Shown: one piece after another, positions 9,116-16,575 of the stretch
How the letters are laid out: the number at the start of each line of letters is the position of its first letter
Position numbering within the stretch: the first letter of the stretch is position 1
Assembly: GCF_004116465.1 (NCBI RefSeq)
Contig: NZ_PDJV01000008.1
Span: 1 to 64,000, forward strand
Direction: 5' to 3'
Length of the DNA stretch: 64,000 nt
DNA from: Arcobacter sp. F2176
Lineage (GTDB): Bacteria > Campylobacterota > Campylobacteria > Campylobacterales > Arcobacteraceae
The notes under the pieces: generated by a model
Database searches by the model: none
What the model was told of the DNA's origin: nothing
Seen by the model: the letters and a program-made list of their open reading frames with translations, nothing else
Program-made: the position numbers and the translations under genes

Positions 9116-9871
9116 TTATTTAAATGAATTTAAATGATTACTTGCTTCTTTATATCCTAGCTTAAATAGTTCATCCAATCCATCAAAAGTAAACATTTTT
9201 GTCTCTCTTAATTCATTGGTTGTGATATAAATATCTGTATGTTTTATTGCATAATCAATATTTAGATGCCAAGTTTTAAATATTCTTTTTTTTACTAAAT
9301 TTATTGGATTGTAATTTTTTTGCAAACTTCTTTCTTTTCTTGGTAGAAGGTCAAGGGCACAGATTTTATAATTTTTATTTAATAGTGGTTCAACTGGTAT
9401 ATTATTTAACAATCCCCCATCAAATAATTTTCTATTCTCAAATTTTAAAGGTTTGAATAATGGAATCAAAGCAGAAGAAGCTATACATAAGTTCACTACA
9501 TCACCTTTATCATAATAGATTAGCTCTTTATTTTTGTAATCATAAACACAAATATATAAAGGTTTTGGAATATCTTCTATTTTAGCTATTGGCAATAACT
9601 CTTTTATTAAAGGATTTGTTGTATCGATTTTAAGTAAACCATTTAGATAAGGGTTAAATTTTATACATTTCTTTAGCTCTTTTGATTTGAATATTTTTAA
9701 TTGTTCTAAAGGAGAGATTCCACTTGCATATGAAGCTGCAATTATTGAGCCAATTGAACTTCCACTAAAAGCTTCAAACTTAATATTTTGTTCATCAAAA
9801 AAAGCTAATGCACCTAAATGAAAAGCACCTCTTGCTGCTCCACCACTTAGGCAAAGTGCCAATTTAGTCAT
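9116..9871 (-). CDS. Patatin-like phospholipase (RssA/YlbK type)
   Basis: About 251 aa, cytoplasmic serine lipase/acyl hydrolase fold. The N-terminus shows the oxyanion-hole motif SGGAARG; the nucleophile elbow is GSSIGS, and the catalytic Asp is in DGGLLNN. No signal peptide. The open frame reaches a TTG at 9883, but the ATG at complement 9871 begins directly before the conserved TKLALCLSGG and lies 5 nt after the stop of the upstream phosphoesterase, so I use it. Sharing an operon with a PlcP/LpxH-like enzyme suggests phospholipid turnover (inference). The true acyl substrate is unknown. Confidence 0.88.
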   Translation of the reverse strand: MTKLALCLSGGAARGAFHLGALAFFDEQNIKFEAFSGSSIGSIIAASYASGISPLEQLKIFKSKELKKCIKFNPYLNGLLKIDTTNPLIKELLPIAKIEDIPKPLYICVYDYKNKELIYYDKGDVVNLCIASSALIPLFKPLKFENRKLFDGGLLNNIPVEPLLNKNYKICALDLLPRKERSLQKNYNPINLVKKRIFKTWHLNIDYAIKHTDIYITTNELRETKMFTFDGLDELFKLGYKEASNHLNSFK

Positions 9872-9876
9872 GTTTT

Positions 9877-10605
9877 TTACCAAGTAATAATTTCAAATTT
9901 ACCCTCATAAGTCTCCACAAGTGCAGTGCATGATTCGACCCAATCACCACAGTTTTTATATTCAATTCCTTCTATATCTCTTTGTTCTGCTTTATGAATA
10001 TGTCCACAAATGATACCATCATAACCTTTGTGTTTTGCATGGTTAGTTAGAACTTTTTCAAAATCATTTATAAAATTAACAGAACTTTTTACATTATCTT
10101 TTATAAATTTTGATAGTGACCATTTTGAATTGATCTTAAAAGTCTTTCTTATTCTATTTATTATAAAGTTTATATAAAGTAAAAAATCATATCCGTAATC
10201 TCCCAAAATAGCTAACCACTTTTTTGTCATAGTAATCGAATCAAAAAAATCACCATGGGTTACATAATAACTTTTTCCACTTATAGATATATACTCAAAC
10301 TCATTAGAAACTTCTAAATTGTCTCCTAAAATAAGTGGAACAAAAGGTCTTAAAAATTCGTCGTGATTGCCAGTTATTAGGTACACATTTGTACCTTTTC
10401 TAGCTTTTCTTAGAACTTTTTGTATAACATCAGAATGGGCTTGAGGCCAAACAAATTTTCTTCTTATTGACCAACCGTCAATAATATCGCCTACTAAAAA
10501 AAGATTTTCACTTTCATTATCTTTTAAGAAGTCAATTAGCTTTTCAGCTTGAGAAAATCTTGTACCTAAATGTACATCTGATATAAATATTGATTTGTAT
10601 TTCAT
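9877..10605 (-). CDS. Calcineurin-like phosphoesterase, PlcP/LpxH-like
   Basis: 242-aa metallophosphoesterase with the full dinuclear metal set: SDVHLG, GDIIDGW, GNHDEF, THGDFFD and GHIHKAE. Such proteins are usually annotated UDP-2,3-diacylglucosamine diphosphatase. The same sub-family includes PlcP, a phospholipase C that frees diacylglycerol from phospholipids in phosphate-starved alphaproteobacteria and marine heterotrophs, where it sits beside a glycosyltransferase (Agt). Here a GT4 glycosyltransferase starts 82 nt away on the other strand, so the PlcP role is at least as likely as LpxH. The central 'WLAILGDYGYDFLLYIN' stretch is hydrophobic and could contact the membrane. Motifs alone cannot separate the two roles. 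Confidence 0.82.
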   Translation of the reverse strand: MKYKSIFISDVHLGTRFSQAEKLIDFLKDNESENLFLVGDIIDGWSIRRKFVWPQAHSDVIQKVLRKARKGTNVYLITGNHDEFLRPFVPLILGDNLEVSNEFEYISISGKSYYVTHGDFFDSITMTKKWLAILGDYGYDFLLYINFIINRIRKTFKINSKWSLSKFIKDNVKSSVNFINDFEKVLTNHAKHKGYDGIICGHIHKAEQRDIEGIEYKNCGDWVESCTALVETYEGKFEIITW

Positions 10606-10617
10606 AATTAGATTTTA

Positions 10618-10680
10618 ATTATATATGGTTACATTATGGCATCATTTTAGTAATATTTTTGTAACCATTACTTGATAATA
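10618..10680. promoter_or_regulatory. Divergent promoter with PHO-box-like 11-bp repeats
   Basis: Between the two divergent genes, four 7-mers stand exactly 11 bp apart: GTTACAT (10628), GCATCAT (10639), GTAATAT (10650) and GTAACCA (10661). The first two match CTGTCAT at 4 of 7 positions each. 11-bp direct repeats with AT-rich gaps are the layout of PhoB boxes. The array is also bracketed by an 8-bp inverted repeat, ATGGTTAC/GTAACCAT (10625-10632, 10661-10668). A minus-strand TATAAT (10618-10623) and a plus-strand GATAAT (10674-10679) lie so close to the two starts that both mRNAs could be nearly leaderless; neither start has a Shine-Dalgarno. Binding by PhoB is inference. Confidence 0.35.
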
Positions 10681-10687
10681 TATTTGA

Positions 10688-11905
10688 ATGAATAATGTAA
10701 ATATAGTTTTATTTAGCGATACTGTTTATGACTTAAATGGAGTATCTCGATTTTTAAATGATTTTGCTAATATCTCAAAAGATGAATTTAAGATAATAAC
10801 ATCTACGAGAAAAAATGCCTTCTCACAAAAAAAATCTATTTATAATGTTAAACCTTTTTTTAAAATGTCTATGCCTTTTTATAAAGAGTTAGATTTAGTA
10901 TTTCCAAATCCATTTAAAATGGCAAAATTATTAAAAAAACTCTCTCCAAATCTAGTGCATATTTCTACTCCTGGTCCTGTTGGAATAATAGGTTCAATCT
11001 TAGCTAGATTTTATAAAATACCAAAAGCTGGAATATATCATACTGATTTCCCTGCATACATATATAAAAATACAAACTCAAAAATCTTTAGATATATCTC
11101 AAAATGTTATTTAAGATTTTTTTATAGTAATTTTGAGGCAATATTTGTCCGAACCCAAGAGTATAAAAGTATTGTCATGAATGATTTAAAAATAGATGCA
11201 TCAAAAATATTTATTTTAAAATCAGGAATTAATACAAAAAGCTTTTCTTCATCTTTTAGAGATATAAATATTTGGAATGATTATAAAATAAGAATAAATA
11301 GTATGAAGTTTTTATATGTGGGAAGAGCTACAAAAGAGAAAAATATAGAGTTTTTGATTGAACTATTTAAGAAGGTATATTCTATAAAGTTAAATATTGA
11401 TTTAATCATTGTAGGAAATGGGCATTTTTTAAAGTACAAAAAAGAGTTAAAGAAATTTAATATTCATTTTTTAGGAATAAAATTTGAAGAAGAGTTATCA
11501 AGTATATATGCTAGCTCTGATGTTTTTATTTTCCCTTCTACTACAGATACCTTAGGGCAAGTTGTTATGGAGGGTATGAGTTCTGCTCTTCCTGTTATTG
11601 TTACAAATAAAGGTGGACCAAAAGAGCTTGTAAAGGCTTCTAATAGTGGATTTATTTTGGATATCAAGGATGAGAAAGAGTGGATTAACACTATTGAAAT
11701 ACTTTATGAAAGTAAAAATTTATATAAAAAATACTCACAAAATTCTGTTACGTTTATGAAAGATAAAGATATAGAAAATAGTTTTAAAGACTTTTGTGAT
11801 AAAAATAAATTAATCTGTGAAAACTCTTATTTTTCTTCCATAACAAAATCTAAAACAATGTTATTTTCTTTTGAACTTATATACTCTTTACATCTATTTA
11901 TATAA
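10688..11905 (+). CDS. GT4-family glycosyltransferase (Agt/SqdX-like)
   Basis: 405 aa, GT-B fold. The N-terminal acceptor domain starts NIVLFSDTVYDLNGVSRFL. The C-terminal donor domain has FLYVGRATKEKN and the GT4 E-x7-E region around GQVVMEGMSSALPVIVTNKGGPKELV. Relatives glycosylate diacylglycerol, sulfoquinovosylate it, or build mannolipids. Being divergent from a PlcP-like gene, it is the expected partner (Agt) that would glycosylate the released diacylglycerol (inference). Its last 79 nt overlap the 3' end of the convergent cyclase gene. The ~25 final residues therefore read through cyclase coding sequence and are probably a stop-loss extension. Confidence 0.8.
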   Translation: MNNVNIVLFSDTVYDLNGVSRFLNDFANISKDEFKIITSTRKNAFSQKKSIYNVKPFFKMSMPFYKELDLVFPNPFKMAKLLKKLSPNLVHISTPGPVGIIGSILARFYKIPKAGIYHTDFPAYIYKNTNSKIFRYISKCYLRFFYSNFEAIFVRTQEYKSIVMNDLKIDASKIFILKSGINTKSFSSSFRDINIWNDYKIRINSMKFLYVGRATKEKNIEFLIELFKKVYSIKLNIDLIIVGNGHFLKYKKELKKFNIHFLGIKFEEELSSIYASSDVFIFPSTTDTLGQVVMEGMSSALPVIVTNKGGPKELVKASNSGFILDIKDEKEWINTIEILYESKNLYKKYSQNSVTFMKDKDIENSFKDFCDKNKLICENSYFSSITKSKTMLFSFELIYSLHLFI

Positions 11906-13944
11906 AGCCTATTTATTTTAGAAGGATGAGTATCTTCAATCTCTTCAAAAATAGTTTTACTATCAGTGAAGTTTTTATTTTGATAGCATTTAATAGCTTT
12001 TTCATAATCTTCTTGCACATTTTCAAACTCTTCAAACTCTTTAGGTAATAGGACTTGATAAAGTTTTATTGAGGTACTTTTACCTTTTACAATAACACTT
12101 GCTAAATATTTCAAATGGTAATTGTCTTTTAATAATATTTTTGTAGATTCAGAGATTAGTAACTCAACTGCAAAATATTTGCTAAGTCCTTCAATTCTTG
12201 AGCATAGATTTACATTATCTCCAATAATCGTATAATCACTTCTTCCAGATGAACCCATCTCCCCAACAACTGCTAGTCCTGTATGAATTCCTATACCTAT
12301 TTGAATAGATAAATTAAAATCTTTTTTAAGTTCATTATTAAGTACTTCTAACTTTTCAAATTGCCTCAAGGCACTTTGAACTGCTTTATCCGCATGATTT
12401 TCCACATCACAGGGAGCATTCCAATATGCCATAATTGCATCACCTATAAACTTATCAATTGTTCCATGGTTTTGTATGATTACTTCACTCATTGGCTCGA
12501 AATACTTATTAAGTACTTCAATTAGTTTTTGTGGAGATTCAAACTCTTCAGAGATATTTGTAAACCCTCTTATATCACTAAAGAAAATAGTTAGCTCTTT
12601 TTCTTTAGCTTTAAAATCATTATTATCATTTGATAACAAATCATTGGCAACTTCCAATGAGACTTTTTTTGCAAATTTGTCTTTTATAAACTCTTTTTGT
12701 TTTTGCTCTTTTTGATAATTGATATAAAAAGCACTTAGGCTTGTTAAAATAATTGAGACTATTGGATAAAAAAGATTTAAAATAAGACCTTGGGAGAAGA
12801 GCAAATAATAATAGAGTGAATAAAGAATAGTAGATAATAAAAGAATAACAACAATAATGTTAGTAGATGATAGAAAAAGTAAAAGTGTTCCTAAAACTAC
12901 AGTTAATATAAATATAACTAAAATATCAATAGCTTTTCCAAATGTTGGTTCATATAAAAAGTCACCTTTTAAAATATTGTCAATCATATTTGCATGTATC
13001 TCAACTCCTGGTAGGGCTAAATCGTATACTGTTGAACGCAAATCTGCTAAAGTAGTAATAGAACTTCCTATTAAAATAAATTTTCCATTTACATCTTTTG
13101 GGTCAAAATTACCATTTAAGATATCTAAAAAAGAGATATATTTAAAACTCTTTTTTGCTCCTCTAAAATTTATTCTCATAAAACCATTTTTATCTGTTGG
13201 TATATCAATATTTGAAAGTTTTACACCAGAAATAGAATAATCATCTTGGATTATTTTTACATTTTGTGTATTACTTGCAATATTAATCATTTCAAAAACT
13301 AAAGAGGGATAGATTTTATTTTTATATTGTAGTAATAGTGGCATTTTAATAATCTTCCCTTGTTGATCATTAAAGGCATTAAAAAAGCCAGAAGAATAAG
13401 TACTTTCTTGTATGGGTGAAATATTTGTAACTACATTTTCAAAGTTTAAAAGATGAGGTGATGAATTAGGAGTGAATTTTGTAACGGGAATTGGTTCGGA
13501 ATTTTTTGATAGATTTTTTGTAAAATAATATCCTAAAACTGTAGGCGTTTGGGAAATAACAGCAGCTAAAAGTTGATCATTATCTCTAAAATCACCTTGT
13601 ACATTTAGTTTTTTTGCCATATAGGAAGGGGAACTTCTATCTGATTCTGAAAATATAATATCAACACCTATAATTCCAGCACCTGCATTTGTAAGATTTG
13701 CTAAAACTTGTGCTATATAATCTCTACTAAAAGGCCATTGTCCAAGTGCATTTATAGATTTTTCATCAATATCGATTATTACTACTTTATTTGTAGTGGG
13801 GATTTCTCCTCTTATTTCAAAAAATATTTCTCTAATTCTTTCATCAAAATTACTAGTTATTTTATTAAAATTTAAATAGCAAAAGGTTAATAATATAAAA
13901 GATATGAAAAAGAATAATATCTTATGCTTAATAAAAATTTTCAT
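11827..13944 (-). CDS. CHASE2-domain adenylate/guanylate cyclase
   Basis: 705 aa. One N-terminal membrane segment (about residues 8-26); an extracytoplasmic CHASE2 sensor (about 30-330, with VVIIDIDEKSINALGQWPF and GVDIIFSE); a block of three membrane segments (about 335-410); and a class III cyclase domain beginning FFSDIRGFTNISEEF (about 451) with FIGDAIMAYWNAP and GRSDYTIIGDNVNLCSRIEG. A short TPR-like tail follows. It senses a periplasmic signal and makes a cyclic nucleotide; substrate choice (ATP or GTP) was not resolved. Divergent from a FecR-domain gene 47 nt away, a frequent partner of CHASE2 cyclases. Confidence 0.93.
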   Translation of the reverse strand: MKIFIKHKILFFFISFILLTFCYLNFNKITSNFDERIREIFFEIRGEIPTTNKVVIIDIDEKSINALGQWPFSRDYIAQVLANLTNAGAGIIGVDIIFSESDRSSPSYMAKKLNVQGDFRDNDQLLAAVISQTPTVLGYYFTKNLSKNSEPIPVTKFTPNSSPHLLNFENVVTNISPIQESTYSSGFFNAFNDQQGKIIKMPLLLQYKNKIYPSLVFEMINIASNTQNVKIIQDDYSISGVKLSNIDIPTDKNGFMRINFRGAKKSFKYISFLDILNGNFDPKDVNGKFILIGSSITTLADLRSTVYDLALPGVEIHANMIDNILKGDFLYEPTFGKAIDILVIFILTVVLGTLLLFLSSTNIIVVILLLSTILYSLYYYLLFSQGLILNLFYPIVSIILTSLSAFYINYQKEQKQKEFIKDKFAKKVSLEVANDLLSNDNNDFKAKEKELTIFFSDIRGFTNISEEFESPQKLIEVLNKYFEPMSEVIIQNHGTIDKFIGDAIMAYWNAPCDVENHADKAVQSALRQFEKLEVLNNELKKDFNLSIQIGIGIHTGLAVVGEMGSSGRSDYTIIGDNVNLCSRIEGLSKYFAVELLISESTKILLKDNYHLKYLASVIVKGKSTSIKLYQVLLPKEFEEFENVQEDYEKAIKCYQNKNFTDSKTIFEEIEDTHPSKINRLYINRCKEYISSKENNIVLDFVMEEK

Positions 13945-13991
13945 CGCTTATGATATAATAAATGTACTAAATTATTGTTTGAGAGGCAAAC

Positions 13992-14567
13992 ATGAAAAAA
14001 ATTATAATTGGACTTTGTTTTCTTTTTGTTTTAAATATATTTGCAGATAGTGTAATAAGTAGTGGAGATGTATATATAAATGGAAAAAAAGTTACAAAAA
14101 ATAGTGTCGTAAAACTTGGAGATTTTATAAAAACAGGTAAAAACTCAAAAGTAAAATTTAATATAGGTAAAGATGCTTTTTTAGCAAATGCTGATACAAA
14201 ATTTTCAATACAAGAAAAGGGTGGTTTAAAAACTCTTAATGTAGTAACAGGTGGAGTTCTAGCTGTCTTTGGTAAAGGTGGTGATAAACATGAAGTTAAA
14301 ACAGAAAATATGACAGCAGGCATTAGAGGAACAGGTGTTTATGTAGAGCATATTGATGGGAAATCTTATTTTTGTACATGTTATGGTCAAACAGAATTAA
14401 ATACAGCAAAAGCTCATAAGTCATATGAAGCAAAGCACCATAATATGGCTTGGATATTAGCAGATGGCACAATAAAACCTGCAAAAAAATTAAGAGATCA
14501 TAATGATGATGAGCTTAGAGAACTTGAATTAATGGTAGGAAGAATTCCTCCCTTTGATAAAAAATAA
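13992..14567 (+). CDS. FecR-domain secreted protein
   Basis: 191 aa with a cleavable signal peptide (MKKIIIGLCFLFVLNIFA). The mature part follows the FecR-domain pattern: a beta-rich repeat beginning SGDVYINGKKV, then GDFIKTGKNSKVKFNIG, LNVVTGGVLAVFG and TAGIRGTGVYVE. Unlike classical FecR it has no membrane anchor and no partner FecI sigma factor. The C-terminal part is His/Cys-rich (CTCYG, HHNMAW). A GAGGC Shine-Dalgarno precedes the ATG. Its neighbour is the CHASE2 cyclase on the opposite strand; a periplasmic ligand-binding or signal-feeding role is inference. Confidence 0.85.
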   Translation: MKKIIIGLCFLFVLNIFADSVISSGDVYINGKKVTKNSVVKLGDFIKTGKNSKVKFNIGKDAFLANADTKFSIQEKGGLKTLNVVTGGVLAVFGKGGDKHEVKTENMTAGIRGTGVYVEHIDGKSYFCTCYGQTELNTAKAHKSYEAKHHNMAWILADGTIKPAKKLRDHNDDELRELELMVGRIPPFDKK

Positions 14568-14574
14568 AAAGCTA

Positions 14575-15126
14575 TTAGCAATTATTTGCTAGTAGCCCTT
14601 CTTTTACTATCTCATACTCTTCTTCACCCTTTAAAATCTTTACAATTTCCAAAGCAAAAACTGTAGCAGTAGCTGGTCCTCTTGAAGTTAATACTTTCCC
14701 ATCAATTACTATATTTTCATTTTGGATATATCCATCTTCTTTGATTTTAGTTTCAAAACCAGGATAACATGTATAATTTTTATTTAATACTCCAGCCACA
14801 TGCAAAGCAAAGGGTGCTGCACATATTGCAGCAATATTCTTATTTTTTTCTTTAAATTGCTTAAGTATTTTTTGCAAAAGTTCATCTTCCGCTAGGTTAA
14901 AGGCATTTGGTAATCCACCTGGCAAAGCAATCATATCAAAATCTTTTTCATCAATATCAGATAATAATTTATCAGCTTTTATTGATATTTGATGGGCACC
15001 AAGAACATTTATCTCTTCTATAGAAGCTATTGTTACATCAATATTTCCTCTTCTACAAATATCAATTATACTTATTGTTTCAATCTCTTCAAAGCCATTT
15101 GAAATAGGTACTAATAATTTTGCCAT
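14575..15126 (-). CDS. DJ-1/PfpI family protein (YajL-like)
   Basis: 183 aa, cytoplasmic. The DJ-1 signature is clear: early Glu in SNGFEEIET, the nucleophilic Cys in AAICAAPFAL, and LTSRGPATATVFALEIV near the end. Family members are reported as chaperones, glyoxalases or protein/nucleotide deglycases, an area still disputed, so no precise activity is assigned. AAAGGA precedes the ATG. Convergent with the FecR gene, 7 nt apart. Confidence 0.92.
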   Translation of the reverse strand: MAKLLVPISNGFEEIETISIIDICRRGNIDVTIASIEEINVLGAHQISIKADKLLSDIDEKDFDMIALPGGLPNAFNLAEDELLQKILKQFKEKNKNIAAICAAPFALHVAGVLNKNYTCYPGFETKIKEDGYIQNENIVIDGKVLTSRGPATATVFALEIVKILKGEEEYEIVKEGLLANNC

Positions 15127-15318
15127 TTTGAAATCCTTTTATTTTATCTTAACATATTTTTTATGTAAATGTGAATAATTTCATTAGTTAAATATACATT
15201 GATTTACATTTATTAATATTAGTTTAATCAATGCTTGCAAAGAGATAAAATGGTAACTATTCAAGTACATATAAGTAAAGTTTAAATAAAATTTATCAAT
15301 TATAAAAAGGGGTAATAC

Positions 15319-15987
15319 ATGCTTAAGCTATTGAGAAACTCTTGTTTGATTCTTTTATCAACACTAACAATTTCGTGTGCTTCAGATTCAGCTATGAAAG
15401 TAACTATGAATCCAAGTGAAAAAGCGGGAATTGATAAAGCTAATGAAAAAGTTCAAGTTACAAAAGAACATATGAAGATTGCAGAAGACATGCAACAAAA
15501 TGTTACTACGCAAAATTCTTTAGAGGCTACGATTTCTTCACTTGCAACTCAAATGATGCAAAATAACAAGATGCATACAAATAAATCTGTTTTAATTACA
15601 TCTTTTGTAAGATTAGACAACTTCAAAAAAACTACTGAATTTGGAAGAGTTATTAGTGAGAGTTTGATAAATGAACTTTCTAATAGAGGTTTTAATATCA
15701 TTGAGTTTAGAGGTCAGATGGGTGTTTCTGTTAATGAAAAAGGTGAATATTTTATTACTAGAAATACAAGTAAGATGAAAGAGAATGTTCAAAATAGTTT
15801 TATAGTAGTTGGAACATATTCAAGACAATATGGAAGAATTATGTTAAATGCTAGAGTCTTAGATAATGCTACAGGTCAAATTATTACGAGTGCTAGATCT
15901 ACATATGAACATGGATTAAGAAATGATTGTGTTATCTTTAAAGATTGTAAACCTCCAAGAACTATTAAAATAATGCGAGAAGAATAA
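15319..15987 (+). CDS. FlgO-family outer-membrane lipoprotein, copy 1
   Basis: 222 aa. Lipoprotein signal with LTISCA (Cys20). The C-terminal two thirds match the FlgO domain: VLITSFVRLDNFKKTTEFGRVISESLINELSNRGFNIIEFRG..., then the ending VVGTYSRQYGRIMLNARVLDNATGQIITSA. In Vibrio, FlgO is an outer-membrane component of the sheathed flagellum. An AAGGGGTAAT Shine-Dalgarno precedes the ATG, and 190 nt of AT-rich upstream sequence presumably hold the promoter. The next gene, 6 nt downstream, is a second FlgO-like protein. No flgP or flgT lies beside them. Confidence 0.85.
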   Translation: MLKLLRNSCLILLSTLTISCASDSAMKVTMNPSEKAGIDKANEKVQVTKEHMKIAEDMQQNVTTQNSLEATISSLATQMMQNNKMHTNKSVLITSFVRLDNFKKTTEFGRVISESLINELSNRGFNIIEFRGQMGVSVNEKGEYFITRNTSKMKENVQNSFIVVGTYSRQYGRIMLNARVLDNATGQIITSARSTYEHGLRNDCVIFKDCKPPRTIKIMREE

Positions 15988-15993
15988 TAATAT

Positions 15994-16575
15994 ATGAAAT
16001 TAAACTTCTTTAGTAAAGGGATGATAAAACTCTTTTTTACATCTCTTTTACTTCCTCTTCTTTTCACTTCTTGTGTATATAAAGATATTGATGGTGCTAA
16101 TAACTTTCAAGGTATGTTACGAGCGCTAGTTGAAAACTCATATACTAAACTTGAAAAGAATATTTCCAAAAATGAAAGAGTCTTAGTCTCAGATTTTGTA
16201 AATTTAGATAGTCTTCAAAATCACTCAAAATTAGGCTTTTTATTATCAGATACTCTTAAAAATTCTTTGCTAAGTAAAAATATTTTAGTAAGAGAAGTTG
16301 AATTGGGGAATAATTTCCAAATTGGAAAGCGTGGATTTAGTGTCTTAAGTAGGAATTCTAATAAAATCAATAATGAAGTTATTGATGAAAATTTTGCAGT
16401 TGTAGGTACATATAGTATTACAACAAAAAGATTAATAGTTTTTATAAAGCTTATTGATGTAAGAAGTGGAACAATTTTAAGTTCATCAACAGCATCTACT
16501 TTAATTGATGAAGAAATTTTGGACTTAGAAAGAACTCCTGATTCTAATACCGTTTATGCACCTCTTGTATTATAA
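15994..16575 (+). CDS. FlgO-family outer-membrane lipoprotein, copy 2
   Basis: 193 aa. Lipobox LLFTSC (Cys27). Shares the FlgO pattern with its neighbour (VLVSDFVNLDSLQNHSKLGFLLSDTLKNSLL, then VVGTYSITTKRLIVFIKLIDVRSGTILSSS) but is clearly diverged and lacks the Gln-rich N-terminal helix of copy 1. The pair probably acts as a heteromeric outer-membrane assembly (inference). Its 3' end overlaps the convergent recJ stop by 6 nt. Confidence 0.83.
   Translation: MKLNFFSKGMIKLFFTSLLLPLLFTSCVYKDIDGANNFQGMLRALVENSYTKLEKNISKNERVLVSDFVNLDSLQNHSKLGFLLSDTLKNSLLSKNILVREVELGNNFQIGKRGFSVLSRNSNKINNEVIDENFAVVGTYSITTKRLIVFIKLIDVRSGTILSSSTASTLIDEEILDLERTPDSNTVYAPLVL

Noticed and set aside
9872-9883. TTG start giving a longer patatin protein
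   Set aside because: The ATG at 9871 lies just before the conserved N-terminus and avoids overlap with the upstream gene.
15127-15318. Sigma54 promoter for the FlgO-like operon
   Set aside because: A TTGC is present but lacks the GG at the right distance; no -24/-12 pair found.
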